Position numbers and translations under genes: made by a program
Shown here: piece by piece, positions 15,822 through 23,480 of the stretch
Layout: each line of letters begins with the position of its first letter
Numbering within the stretch: position 1 is the stretch's first letter
Assembly (NCBI GenBank): GCA_964603985.1
Contig: CAZRXG010000041.1
Span: 1-33,969, forward strand
Direction of reading: 5' to 3'
DNA: 33,969 nucleotides
Source: CAZRXG01 sp964603985
GTDB lineage: Bacteria; Chloroflexota; Anaerolineae; Aggregatilineales; UBA3940
Notes under the pieces: generated by a model
Databases searched by the model: none
The model's input: only the letters and a program-made list of their open reading frames with translations
Told to the model about the DNA's origin: nothing

Positions 15822-16178
15822 ATGAACGTTTCGCAATGGGTGCAGGCAATCCACACCCGCCTGGAGAGCCTGCCACCTGAGCAGCAGGTGGGCTACCGGC
15901 ATCTCTCCCAGCGGGAGATCGCGCACATCGTCGACATCGCCATCACCACGCTCGTGGATGAACTGCGAGTGGGCGGAGAACTCAGCACGCACCGGCTTGG
16001 CAGGCTCCAGACCATCATCCGCCCGGCGCGCGTGATCACCGACAACCTGCCGGGTGGGTCGGGCGGAAAGCAGAGAATCTCCGCCCGGCGAACGGTGCGC
16101 TTCCGGCCCTCGCCAGGCCTGCTGGCCCTGCTAAACGAGGAGAAGGCTCAGGTCGGTAAGTTGACGAAGAGAGAGTAA
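15822..16178 (+). CDS. HU/IHF-like DNA-binding protein
   Basis: The protein has 118 residues from ATG 15822, two bases after the coupling-protein stop. The pattern follows the HU/IHF family: an N-terminal helical half (LSQREIAHIVDIAITTLVDE), a short G-E-L-S-T-HRLGRLQTI strand, a Gly/Arg-rich arm (GGSGGKQRISARRTVRF) and the closing helix RPSPGLLALLNE. HU-like proteins bend DNA. At the end of a relaxase-coupling protein operon it could serve the relaxosome or the element's nucleoprotein structure. It is somewhat longer than typical HU (about 90 residues) because of a charged tail. Confidence 0.65.
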   Translation: MNVSQWVQAIHTRLESLPPEQQVGYRHLSQREIAHIVDIAITTLVDELRVGGELSTHRLGRLQTIIRPARVITDNLPGGSGGKQRISARRTVRFRPSPGLLALLNEEKAQVGKLTKRE

Positions 16179-16255
16179 TCCTCCGGATCGAGCTCTTCAC
16201 TCCAGGCAGATAGGACTCAAGTCAGAGGCAGGTCAAAAGCTCTCCCCACATGCAC

Positions 16256-16284
16256 GTGAATCAGCCTGGTTCTCACTGATTCAC
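16256..16284. promoter_or_regulatory. Perfect palindromic operator candidate before hsdM
   Basis: GTGAATCAG and CTGATTCAC are perfect inverted repeats with an 11-base spacer (centres 20 bp apart, two helical turns). The right arm abuts the -35 region of the hsdM promoter, a position suited to repression or activation by a dimeric regulator such as the XRE protein encoded at 18006. Confidence 0.6.
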
Positions 16285-16313
16285 TTCCACAGATCGTTCA
16301 CCGGACTTATAAT
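16285..16313 (+). promoter_or_regulatory. Putative hsdM promoter
   Basis: A perfect -10 TATAAT lies at 16308-16313 with TTCCAC at 16285-16290, 17 bp upstream (weak -35). The rest of the gap 16179-16351 shows no gene. Confidence 0.6.
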
Positions 16314-16351
16314 AGAAAGTGACATGATCATGCGGTCCCGCAGGAGTGAAC

Positions 16352-17914
16352 ATGGAGCTTTCTACCCTCGAAAACTGGCTATGGAGCGCCGCGTGCAGCG
16401 TGCGCGGAGCACTGCAAGCCGCGCAGTACAAGGAATACATTCTGCCGCTGCTGTTCTTCAAGCGGCTTTCCGACGTCTACGCCGATGAACTGGATAAGCT
16501 GGAGACCGAGCTTGGTGGCCGGGATCTGGCGCTCGAGCTGGCGCACACCGACCGCAGCCTGGTACGCTTTTACATCCCCTGGGAACACACCTGGGATGAG
16601 GTGCGCAAGGATACCACGCAACTCGGCCAACGGCTGACCGACGCCGTACTTGCCATCGCCAGGGAAAACGCCGACCTGCAGGGCGTCATCGACCTGGTGG
16701 ACTTCAATGCGACGACTGCCGGGCAGCGCATTCTCAACGACGATACCCTGGCCCGGTTGGTCGAGATTCTAAGCGCACACCGGCTGGGCCTGCACGACGT
16801 CGAACCGGACATCCTGGGACGCGCCTACGAGTACCTGATCCGCAAGTTTGCCGAAGACTCCGGGCAAAGCGCAGGCGAGTTCTTCACACCGCCTGAAGTG
16901 GGCCAACTGATGGCCTACATTCTCGATCCCGACGAGGGTGAAACACTTTACGACCCGGCCTGTGGCTCCAGTGGGCTGCTCATCAAGGCCCAGTTGCGCT
17001 TGCGGGAAAAAGTCGCCAAGCGGCTGGGCAAAGACCCGCATGACCTTGTCCCTGGTGACATCAAGCAGCCGCTGCGCCTATTCGGGCAGGAGATCAACCA
17101 CATCACCTACGCCATGTCCCGCATGAACGCCTTCCTGCACGATATGGATACCGAGGTCGCGCTGGGCGATACCATGCGCTCGCCGGTCTTTGTTGAGGAG
17201 GATGGCAGCCTTAACCGCTTCGACAAGGTCACAGCCAACCCGATGTGGAATCAGGATTTTCCCTCCGGTCTGGCTGACAAGGACCCTTTCAGCCGCTTCG
17301 CCTGGGGTACGCCGCCGAACAACTCCGCTGACTGGGGATGGGTGCAGCACATGCTGGCCTCGGTGAAGGATGGCGGCAAGGTGGCCGTGGTGCTCGATAC
17401 CGGCTCTGTCTCACGGGGGAGCGGCAACCAGGGCCGCAACCGCGAGCGCGACATCCGCCGCCAGTGCGTCGAGGCCGATTGGGTTGAGTGCGTGATACTC
17501 ATGCCCGAAAACCTGTTTTACAATACCAATGCGCCGGGCATCATCATGGTGCTCAACCTGGCCAAAGCACACCCCGGCGAGATCCTGCTGGTCAACGCCT
17601 CGAAGCTCTACGAGAAGGGGCGGCCCAAGAACTACCTGACCGACGAACATATCGAGCACATATTCCGCCTGTATCACGACTGGGAGGCCGAGGAAGGCGC
17701 GAGCGCGGTCGTGACCACGCAGCAAGTGACGGCCAATGACTACAACCTCAGCCCGTCGCGCTACGTGGCCAGCAACGACATGCCGGAGGTGCTCTCTTTG
17801 GAGGACGCGCTGGTGCAGCTTGCCGAGGCGGAAGAGGAGCGCAGGCGGGCTGATGAGGCATTGGATGAGGTGTTGAGCAAACTCGGATTTTCGAACTGGC
17901 GGCATTCTGATTAG
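16352..17914 (+). CDS. hsdM: Type I restriction-modification DNA methyltransferase subunit
   Basis: The protein has 520 residues and is an N6-adenine methyltransferase subunit acting with HsdS (and HsdR for cleavage). It has the N-terminal HsdM helical domain (ENWLWSAACSVRGALQAAQYK), SAM motif I DPACGSSG (D201-G208) and the DxxGRAYEYLI region. The catalytic motif IV reads NPMW (N296-W299) in place of NPPF/Y, followed by NQDFP. NPMWNQ is a recognised variant in one HsdM branch. ATG 16352 has AGGAG at 16342-16346; a GTG at 16346 is in frame but overlaps this site. hsdS lies 2.2 kb downstream because three other genes intervene. Confidence 0.93.
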   Translation: MELSTLENWLWSAACSVRGALQAAQYKEYILPLLFFKRLSDVYADELDKLETELGGRDLALELAHTDRSLVRFYIPWEHTWDEVRKDTTQLGQRLTDAVLAIARENADLQGVIDLVDFNATTAGQRILNDDTLARLVEILSAHRLGLHDVEPDILGRAYEYLIRKFAEDSGQSAGEFFTPPEVGQLMAYILDPDEGETLYDPACGSSGLLIKAQLRLREKVAKRLGKDPHDLVPGDIKQPLRLFGQEINHITYAMSRMNAFLHDMDTEVALGDTMRSPVFVEEDGSLNRFDKVTANPMWNQDFPSGLADKDPFSRFAWGTPPNNSADWGWVQHMLASVKDGGKVAVVLDTGSVSRGSGNQGRNRERDIRRQCVEADWVECVILMPENLFYNTNAPGIIMVLNLAKAHPGEILLVNASKLYEKGRPKNYLTDEHIEHIFRLYHDWEAEEGASAVVTTQQVTANDYNLSPSRYVASNDMPEVLSLEDALVQLAEAEEERRRADEALDEVLSKLGFSNWRHSD

Positions 17915-17935
17915 AAAATCCGTTCGGGCGATTTG

Positions 17936-17964
17936 TTTACAAAATTGTGGGATAATTGTAAAAT
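17936..17964 (+). promoter_or_regulatory. Promoter with overlapping inverted repeat before the XRE/ImmA gene
   Basis: TTTACA (17936-17941) and TAAAAT (17959-17964) are 17 bp apart. The inverted repeat TTTACAA / TTGTAAA (17936-17942 and 17956-17962) covers the promoter, as expected for autorepression by the XRE-family product. Confidence 0.65.
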
Positions 17965-18005
17965 ATAAACAGATGATAGGAAGGTTAGCCCCAGGGAGGC
18001 ATGCT

Positions 18006-19052
18006 ATGAATGGCATCGGAGAACGGCTGAAGTTGGCCCGCGCGAAAGCGCGCCTGAGCCAGCGCGCTCTGGCCGACCAGGCCGGTGTGACTGCGATGTC
18101 AATTTCAAAGTATGAGAACAACGAGATGATGCCCAGCTCCGACGTGCTTCTAAAGTTGGCAGATGCACTGGATGTGCGGATGGAGTTCCTCCTGCGCAGC
18201 ACCCCGGAGCTGGCGATACAACCGGTCTACCGCAAACACAGCAGGATGGGTAAGAAAGCCCAAGAAGCGGTTAAAGCACAGATACAGGACTGGCTGGAGC
18301 GCTACTTGCTTATTGAGTCGTTCTACCCGGAAGACGTTTGTGTTGAGATGCCGGAAGACTTTCCGCGTCTGGTGGAGACGCTTGAAGACGCCGAAGAAAC
18401 GGCGAATGCCTTGCGGAAGGCCTGGCAGCTAGGCGACGATCCTATTGACAACCTGATGGAGCTGCTGGAGGAGAAGGGAATCAAGGTTGGGCTGGTGGAA
18501 GGTGATGACGATTTCGATGCCTGCACCTTCCTGTATGACGGAGAAACTCCGGCCATTGCAGTAAACGAGAATCGCCCCGCCGACCGGCAGCGCTTTAGCC
18601 TGGCGCATGAGCTTGGCCACATCATGATGCGAGTCGAGAAAGGGGTGGATGAAGAAAAGGCCGCTAACCGCTTCGCAGGGGCATTTTTGGTGCCTGCCGA
18701 TGCAGCCCTGATGGAGTTAGGTACTGTTCGCCGTTATCTCGACCCGTTTGAGCTGATTATGCTCAAAGACAAGTACGGCATGAGCATGGCTGCCTGGATT
18801 TACCGGGCCAAAGACCTGGGCATCCTGAGCGAGAGTGCAACCGATCAGATGTGGCGGCAGTTCAGTGCTCGCGGCTGGCGCAAGCAGGAGCCTTGTGAGC
18901 TGCTGTCGGAAGAACCCCGCCGGATGCACCGATTGGTGCGGCGGCTGGTTGCAGAGGGGGTTATCTCCGAATCACGGGCGGCGGAGTTGATGGGTGAGCG
19001 AATTGTACTCTCGTTAGACCGGTACGAGGAAGCCTTTGCGGTGCATCATTGA
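18006..19052 (+). CDS. XRE-family regulator fused to an ImmA/IrrE zinc metallopeptidase
   Basis: The protein has 348 residues from ATG 18006, with GGGAGG at 17994-17999. Residues 5-62 form a Cro/CI-type helix-turn-helix (LSQRALADQAGVTAMSISKY). Residues about 150-260 form an ImmA/IrrE (COG2856) peptidase domain with H201-E-L-G-H205 and a likely third ligand at E216/E217. Proteins of this kind often repress a mobile or toxin gene and are released by proteolysis under stress. It overlaps the following PIN gene by 17 bases, so the pair resembles a toxin-antitoxin module with this protein as antitoxin/regulator. It may also control the restriction operon in which it sits. Confidence 0.88.
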   Translation: MNGIGERLKLARAKARLSQRALADQAGVTAMSISKYENNEMMPSSDVLLKLADALDVRMEFLLRSTPELAIQPVYRKHSRMGKKAQEAVKAQIQDWLERYLLIESFYPEDVCVEMPEDFPRLVETLEDAEETANALRKAWQLGDDPIDNLMELLEEKGIKVGLVEGDDDFDACTFLYDGETPAIAVNENRPADRQRFSLAHELGHIMMRVEKGVDEEKAANRFAGAFLVPADAALMELGTVRRYLDPFELIMLKDKYGMSMAAWIYRAKDLGILSESATDQMWRQFSARGWRKQEPCELLSEEPRRMHRLVRRLVAEGVISESRAAELMGERIVLSLDRYEEAFAVHH

Positions 19053-19521
19053 TGCTAACGTCCTGATCGACCTCAACCGGGGTGGCATCCTGCCCAGGCT
19101 CTTCGATCTGCCGCTCCGGTTTGCGGTTCCGGATGGCGTATTGGATGAACTGGTAGAACCCGATCGGAAGCTGCTGCAAGATATGGGACTGGAACGCACC
19201 GAAATGACTCTTGACCAGATACTTGAGGCCGCGCAGATGAGTGCAACGGACCCGCACCTCTCGCTGGGCGATTGCACCGCGTTTGTGGCTGCGCGGGATG
19301 AGCAGACTCTGCTTCTGACAGGCGATGCCGCCTTACGCACGCTGGCCGAGCAGGCTGGTGTAACCGTGCACGGCGTGCTGTGGGTGCTGGACGAGTTTGA
19401 AGCTGCCGGGCTGCTGACCGGCCTCGAACTGGCCACCAGCCTGCGCCAGATGTTGGCCAAAGGCGCACGCCTGCCTCTCGCTGAGTGCGAGGCGCGACTG
19501 GAGCGCTGGGAGAGAACGTGA
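19036..19521 (+). CDS. PIN-domain ribonuclease, probable toxin
   Basis: The protein has 161 residues starting at TTG 19036, with GAGGAAG at 19026-19032; the start lies inside the preceding gene. PIN nucleases cleave RNA with a cluster of acidic residues, here D6 (IIDANVLIDL), E38 (LDEL), D79 (LSLGDCTAF) and D97 (TGDAALR). The set looks complete, so the enzyme should be active. The translational overlap with an XRE/ImmA protein suggests a toxin-antitoxin pair. Its place inside a type I restriction operon could provide addiction or a back-up abortive response when modification fails. Confidence 0.8.
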   Translation: MRCIIDANVLIDLNRGGILPRLFDLPLRFAVPDGVLDELVEPDRKLLQDMGLERTEMTLDQILEAAQMSATDPHLSLGDCTAFVAARDEQTLLLTGDAALRTLAEQAGVTVHGVLWVLDEFEAAGLLTGLELATSLRQMLAKGARLPLAECEARLERWERT

Positions 19522-20144
19522 CACCTGAACTACTGGACACGCTCACCTCGATATTCTCCAACGTCGTGACGGGCATCACCGCGATTGTGGTGGCTATCGT
19601 TGCCATCAAGGGCCTGCGAGCCTGGCGGCAAGAATTGAGGGGAAAGGCCCAATACGAAGCCGTTCGACAGGTGATGACGTTAGCTCGCAGATTCCGCGCG
19701 GAATTCAAACGCTCTCGGGGTGTGATGACGTGGTCAAGTGAGTATGTTGATCGTCCACGTGGTGAAAATGAAACGCCAGAACAGGCGCGTGTCCTTGATG
19801 CGCGATATGCACGACTGGGTCGCCTGCAACCTGCGGCAGATGTCCTTGTGGAGCTAGAGCAGGCTGCCTGGGAGGCTGAAGTCGCTACCGGTGAAGACAT
19901 CATACCCCTGTTGAGTCCGTTCGGCGAAGTGGTGCGTGAGCTTAATATCGCAATCTTGCAGCATTTTGAGATGCAGCTTGCACAGGCTAACAGACCACCG
20001 ATGAGCGCGCCATTACCTGAACCAGGCGGAGATTTCGTTAGTCAGTTGGAATTGATTTACCAACCTGGCGAGGATGAACTGACCCAGCGCGTGGACGACG
20101 CCCTTGCCGAACTGGAGAAACAGTTGAAGAAGTACATACGATGA
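19518..20144 (+). CDS. Membrane-anchored hypothetical protein
   Basis: The protein has 208 residues from GTG 19518, overlapping the PIN stop (GTGA). One N-terminal membrane helix (NVVTGITAIVVAIVAIKGL, residues about 12-31) is followed by a helical cytosolic part rich in Arg and Glu. I recognise no family. Its last codons overlap the hsdS start (ATGA), so it is translated as part of the restriction operon. The helix-plus-soluble-tail layout resembles small membrane effectors in defence loci, but that is only a resemblance. Confidence 0.7.
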   Translation: MTPELLDTLTSIFSNVVTGITAIVVAIVAIKGLRAWRQELRGKAQYEAVRQVMTLARRFRAEFKRSRGVMTWSSEYVDRPRGENETPEQARVLDARYARLGRLQPAADVLVELEQAAWEAEVATGEDIIPLLSPFGEVVRELNIAILQHFEMQLAQANRPPMSAPLPEPGGDFVSQLELIYQPGEDELTQRVDDALAELEKQLKKYIR

Positions 20145-21454
20145 TGCCAGATACTACAACCACCAGCGACTTCAAAGACACCGAGATCGGCCCCATCCCG
20201 GTGGATTGGGAAGTTGCAGAGTTGCAGGATGTCGTCGAGTTTTCACGGAAGCCACGAGGGTTAGACCTAAACTCATTCGACATTGTCCCTTTCGTGCCAA
20301 TGGAGTTTATTCCAGAGGATGGAGTGAAGGTCAGCCATGAATTGAGACACCCTGACGATGTCCGTAGCGGGACATACTGTGAAGCTGGGGATTTCTTGCT
20401 GGCTAAGATTACCCCCTCGTTTGAGAACGGCAAGCAGGGCATGCTTCTGGGTATCCCTCTGGATTTTGCATACGCGACTACAGAAGTATATGCGATGCAC
20501 GCCAAGCCCAAGTATCTTGTTCAGATGTTTCTATTCTACTTTTTCAAGCGGCCATCTGTCCGGGCAGATCTGACTGGTAAGATGGAAGGCTCAACGGGTA
20601 GGCAGCGGATCCCAAAGGCTGTGGTAGAGCGATACATGCTCCCCCTCCCGCCTCTCGACGAGCAGCGCAAGATCGCCCACGTACTAAACACCATCCAGGC
20701 CGAGATCGCCGCGCAGGATGACGTCATCGCAGCGGCGCAGGAGGCCAAGCGTTCGCTGATGGCGTGGCTGTTCACCTACGGCCCTGGCCCGGGTCTCGTC
20801 TCAATGCAAGAAACACGATTTGGCGATGTGCCCGAACATTGGCAGATTGTGCCGTTAAATGAATGCGCCTATGTGCAGACTGGCGTCGCGAAGGGGCGAG
20901 AACTGGGAGAAGAGCCGACCATCGAGGTTCCCTATCTCAGAGTGGCAAACGTCCAAGATGGCTATCTCGACCTGTCCGAAATCAAGCAGATTGTGGTTCG
21001 CGAACGCGAGCTTGAGCGTTACAGCTTGCAGCCTGGCGATGTCGTTCTAACTGAAGGAGGCGACTTCGATAAGTTGGGGCGAGGCTTCATTTGGAATGGG
21101 CAGATTGAACCTTGTGTTCACCAAAACCACATCTTTGCAGTCAGAACGAACCATGAAGTTCTGCAGCCTGAATTCCTGGCTTACCTTGCACAGAGTGATT
21201 ATGGGAAAGCATACTTCCTGACCGTTGCCCACCGTACCACAAACCTGGCTTCGATCAACAGCACAAAGCTAAAAGCCCTACCCGTTCTCATTCCGCCCAT
21301 GGGCGAACAGCAGGAAATCGTTGAGATGCTTAGGGCGACAGACTACAAGGTTTCTGCCGAACGAGATCGCAAAGCGGCCCTGCAGGCTCTATTTCAGTCT
21401 ATGCTGCATGAACTGATGTCGGGTCGTGTGCGGGTACACAATACTCAGTTCTGA
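20141..21454 (+). CDS. hsdS: Type I restriction-modification specificity subunit
   Basis: The protein has 437 residues and sets the DNA target for HsdM and HsdR. It shows the usual two-fold layout: target recognition domain 1 (about 15-165), a conserved helical spacer (LPPLDEQRKIAHVLNTIQAE), target recognition domain 2 (about 225-385) and the distal helix (IPPMGEQQEIVEMLRATDYK). The distal helix keeps only GEQ of the DEQ motif. Both domains appear intact, so a bipartite target is expected. ATG 20141 overlaps the upstream stop. The next gene begins 10 bases after its stop, where the gene set changes from restriction to Argonaute components. Confidence 0.92.
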   Translation: MMPDTTTTSDFKDTEIGPIPVDWEVAELQDVVEFSRKPRGLDLNSFDIVPFVPMEFIPEDGVKVSHELRHPDDVRSGTYCEAGDFLLAKITPSFENGKQGMLLGIPLDFAYATTEVYAMHAKPKYLVQMFLFYFFKRPSVRADLTGKMEGSTGRQRIPKAVVERYMLPLPPLDEQRKIAHVLNTIQAEIAAQDDVIAAAQEAKRSLMAWLFTYGPGPGLVSMQETRFGDVPEHWQIVPLNECAYVQTGVAKGRELGEEPTIEVPYLRVANVQDGYLDLSEIKQIVVRERELERYSLQPGDVVLTEGGDFDKLGRGFIWNGQIEPCVHQNHIFAVRTNHEVLQPEFLAYLAQSDYGKAYFLTVAHRTTNLASINSTKLKALPVLIPPMGEQQEIVEMLRATDYKVSAERDRKAALQALFQSMLHELMSGRVRVHNTQF

Positions 21455-21464
21455 GGACATTGTG

Positions 21465-22205
21465 ATGCAACTAGATCCTGGCCTTTACCTCAATGTATTT
21501 CCGGTCGATTTACCGAAAGAGGCTGTGGAGATGTTCGCAGCCCCACGCAGCAATTTCCAGGATTTGCGTGCTCTCCGCACCGAACTCGAAGGAAAGGATA
21601 CATGGGTCTATGCTGTCGATGAGACAGTATACGGTTATGGTCCGGGAATGCAGTATCTTAGGAGCAAAGGTTTTCAACCTACAACTGTTGTATTGAGTGA
21701 ATCCCCGAAGCTCGCTTCCCGTCTTATCATGGATGGCCTGGTCAACCTGCTGATGATACATGGCTACGACGCAATCCCACGTGGCAGAGGGCGCTGGCAG
21801 CTTTACCATCCTGATCAGTTTACTGAGCTCGCTGATGGTAACGTCCGTGTGTGCCGAGGATATGACCTCCGATCCTTCTTCTGGAGGGATTTAATGGAAG
21901 ATACACTTATGTTTGGCCTCGTTGTTGATATCAAGTGGATGATCAGGGATGGAAAGAATAAACCCCTGAGTTTGCAACAGGCTAAACAGCAATATGGTGG
22001 GGGGATTGTCAACAGTATCGCCGAGGCTCAAGGAGAACTCTTACCACGTATCGGCAAATTCAACACCGAAATAACACGGCAGCGCGTCACAAAGCAAATC
22101 TTGCCTTTTGTGAGGACATGCGCCGAGTTTGACCTGCCATGTGGCGGACAGGCTTCGATCAATATGGAGCCTGCCCGGGTTGTCATAGGGGGGACGGAGA
22201 GATGA
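21465..22205 (+). CDS. Aga1/APAZ-like partner of the short Argonaute (putative)
   Basis: The protein has 246 residues from ATG 21465 (GAGGA at 21453-21457). It shows no catalytic motif. The middle (CRGYDLRSFFWRD, then LMFGLVVDIKWMIRDGKNKP, about 130-166) resembles the N/L1-L2 scaffold of Argonautes, which in short systems is supplied by an APAZ or Aga1-type partner. The gene overlaps the Argonaute gene by 4 bases (ATGA), as expected for subunits of one complex. By analogy with the archaeal SiAgo-Aga1 pair, it would help bind the guide-target duplex. The assignment rests on pattern and position. It could instead be the N-terminal half of a split long Argonaute, but I see no PAZ domain. Confidence 0.5.
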   Translation: MQLDPGLYLNVFPVDLPKEAVEMFAAPRSNFQDLRALRTELEGKDTWVYAVDETVYGYGPGMQYLRSKGFQPTTVVLSESPKLASRLIMDGLVNLLMIHGYDAIPRGRGRWQLYHPDQFTELADGNVRVCRGYDLRSFFWRDLMEDTLMFGLVVDIKWMIRDGKNKPLSLQQAKQQYGGGIVNSIAEAQGELLPRIGKFNTEITRQRVTKQILPFVRTCAEFDLPCGGQASINMEPARVVIGGTER

Positions 22206-23479
22206 CGATGTTTGCCGGTGAGAAGCTTAAAGCACCCAGACTTCGTTTTAATTATTCCTCCGCGTCCGCTCAGGATTATAATGCACGACGTGGCTTGAAG
22301 AACTACGGGCCCTATGATTCCAACCTTCTAGGAAAAGACTGTATACGCGCGGGGGTAATCTTTCCTCAGTCATGCAGCAGGGAGAAGGATACGCTGATCA
22401 ATGGTCTGACCCAGGGGCTCGGCGGATTTGCCGGGTTTAGTTCGCTTTTTCGACTGCCGCTGAATGTAGCGTATCTTAGAGGAATGATCATTGAGAGTGC
22501 CAGTGATGTTCAGCAAGCGGCCAATACACTGGTTGCTCAGCACGGCGACCTCGATATTGTATTCATCATCAACCTAGTTCGAAATGGTGGCGTCTATCAG
22601 ACCGTCAAGCGCATCCTGCTGGGAAACGGCATCCCGAACCAGGTAATTACGGCGGCTAAGCTCCGAGATCCGTCCCAAACCCCGTGGGTCTTGGAGAATC
22701 TTGCCCTGGCGTGTTATGCCAAATCAGGTGGGACACCTTGGGTTATCTCCTCTCGGAGCAAAAAGCGTGAGCTGGTGATTGGTATCAGCCGTGCCAAAGA
22801 TATCAGTGGTCAGTTTGTCGTCGGCTTCGTGACGCTCTTTACACAGGATGGCGATTTCCTCTTTCTCGGCTCTTCAGCCCCTGTGCTGGAATGGGAAAGA
22901 GACAAGTATTCAGCAGGGCTGACGCAGCTGATTATCGATACCTACCGTGAATACGAGCGCATCCAGGGAGCATCTGAGACGATCATCCTGCATCTTTGTA
23001 AACGCCCTGGCAGATTGCGCGAGGTTGAAGCCGCGGAACAAGCACTGCAAGAGCTGAATGTCCCTGTACCTTATGCGTTGGTCCACATCAACGACGATAG
23101 CAACTACCGTCTCTTTGACACATCACATAGCAGCTACGTTCCACCGACAGGAATCAGGGTAGACCTCAGTGTTCGGAATGCCTTATTATTCCTGGATGGA
23201 CGTTACAGGGGCAAAACTCGCTATCGCAGGGGAGTTCCAGGCCTTTTCAACGTCACTTTAGACAAACGTTCAACTATTGACTACGATGAGTTTCCACGTT
23301 TGACAGAGCAAATTTTCAACTTCTGCCGCATCAACTGGCGTGGGTTTAATGCAAGAGCTGTGCCGGTCACATTGAATTATTCACACCTGATTGCACGTCT
23401 CATTGTCGAGATTGGTGCTAAGAACTGGAACGACGTTATCAGCAACGGGCGATTGAGAGACAAAGCGTGGTTCTTGTAG
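22202..23479 (+). CDS. Short prokaryotic Argonaute (MID-PIWI), predicted catalytically inactive
   Basis: The protein has 425 residues, the usual size of a short pAgo lacking N and PAZ domains. The MID domain (about 35-185) has the guide 5'-phosphate pocket pattern: Y132 and K136 in VYQTVK, Q147 in IPNQ, and K174 in NLALACYAKSGGTPW, a strong Argonaute signature. The PIWI domain (about 190-425) begins LVIGIS, where the first catalytic Asp (GID) is replaced by S196. The second Asp region reads LHLCKRPGR in place of an HRDGR-like motif. The end, PVTLNYSHLIARL...KAWFL, is typical of PIWI. It should bind a guide but not cut. ATG 22202 overlaps the upstream stop; ATG 22208 is better spaced from GGAG and is also possible. 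The following gene starts two bases after its stop. Confidence 0.85.
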   Translation: MTMFAGEKLKAPRLRFNYSSASAQDYNARRGLKNYGPYDSNLLGKDCIRAGVIFPQSCSREKDTLINGLTQGLGGFAGFSSLFRLPLNVAYLRGMIIESASDVQQAANTLVAQHGDLDIVFIINLVRNGGVYQTVKRILLGNGIPNQVITAAKLRDPSQTPWVLENLALACYAKSGGTPWVISSRSKKRELVIGISRAKDISGQFVVGFVTLFTQDGDFLFLGSSAPVLEWERDKYSAGLTQLIIDTYREYERIQGASETIILHLCKRPGRLREVEAAEQALQELNVPVPYALVHINDDSNYRLFDTSHSSYVPPTGIRVDLSVRNALLFLDGRYRGKTRYRRGVPGLFNVTLDKRSTIDYDEFPRLTEQIFNFCRINWRGFNARAVPVTLNYSHLIARLIVEIGAKNWNDVISNGRLRDKAWFL

Positions 23480-23480
23480 A

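Noticed and set aside
22202..23479. Assignment of the PIWI protein to the pPIWI_RE family or to a catalytically active long Argonaute
   Set aside because: It is too short, has no PAZ or N domain, lacks the DinG/REase neighbours of pPIWI_RE, and the catalytic Asp positions are substituted.
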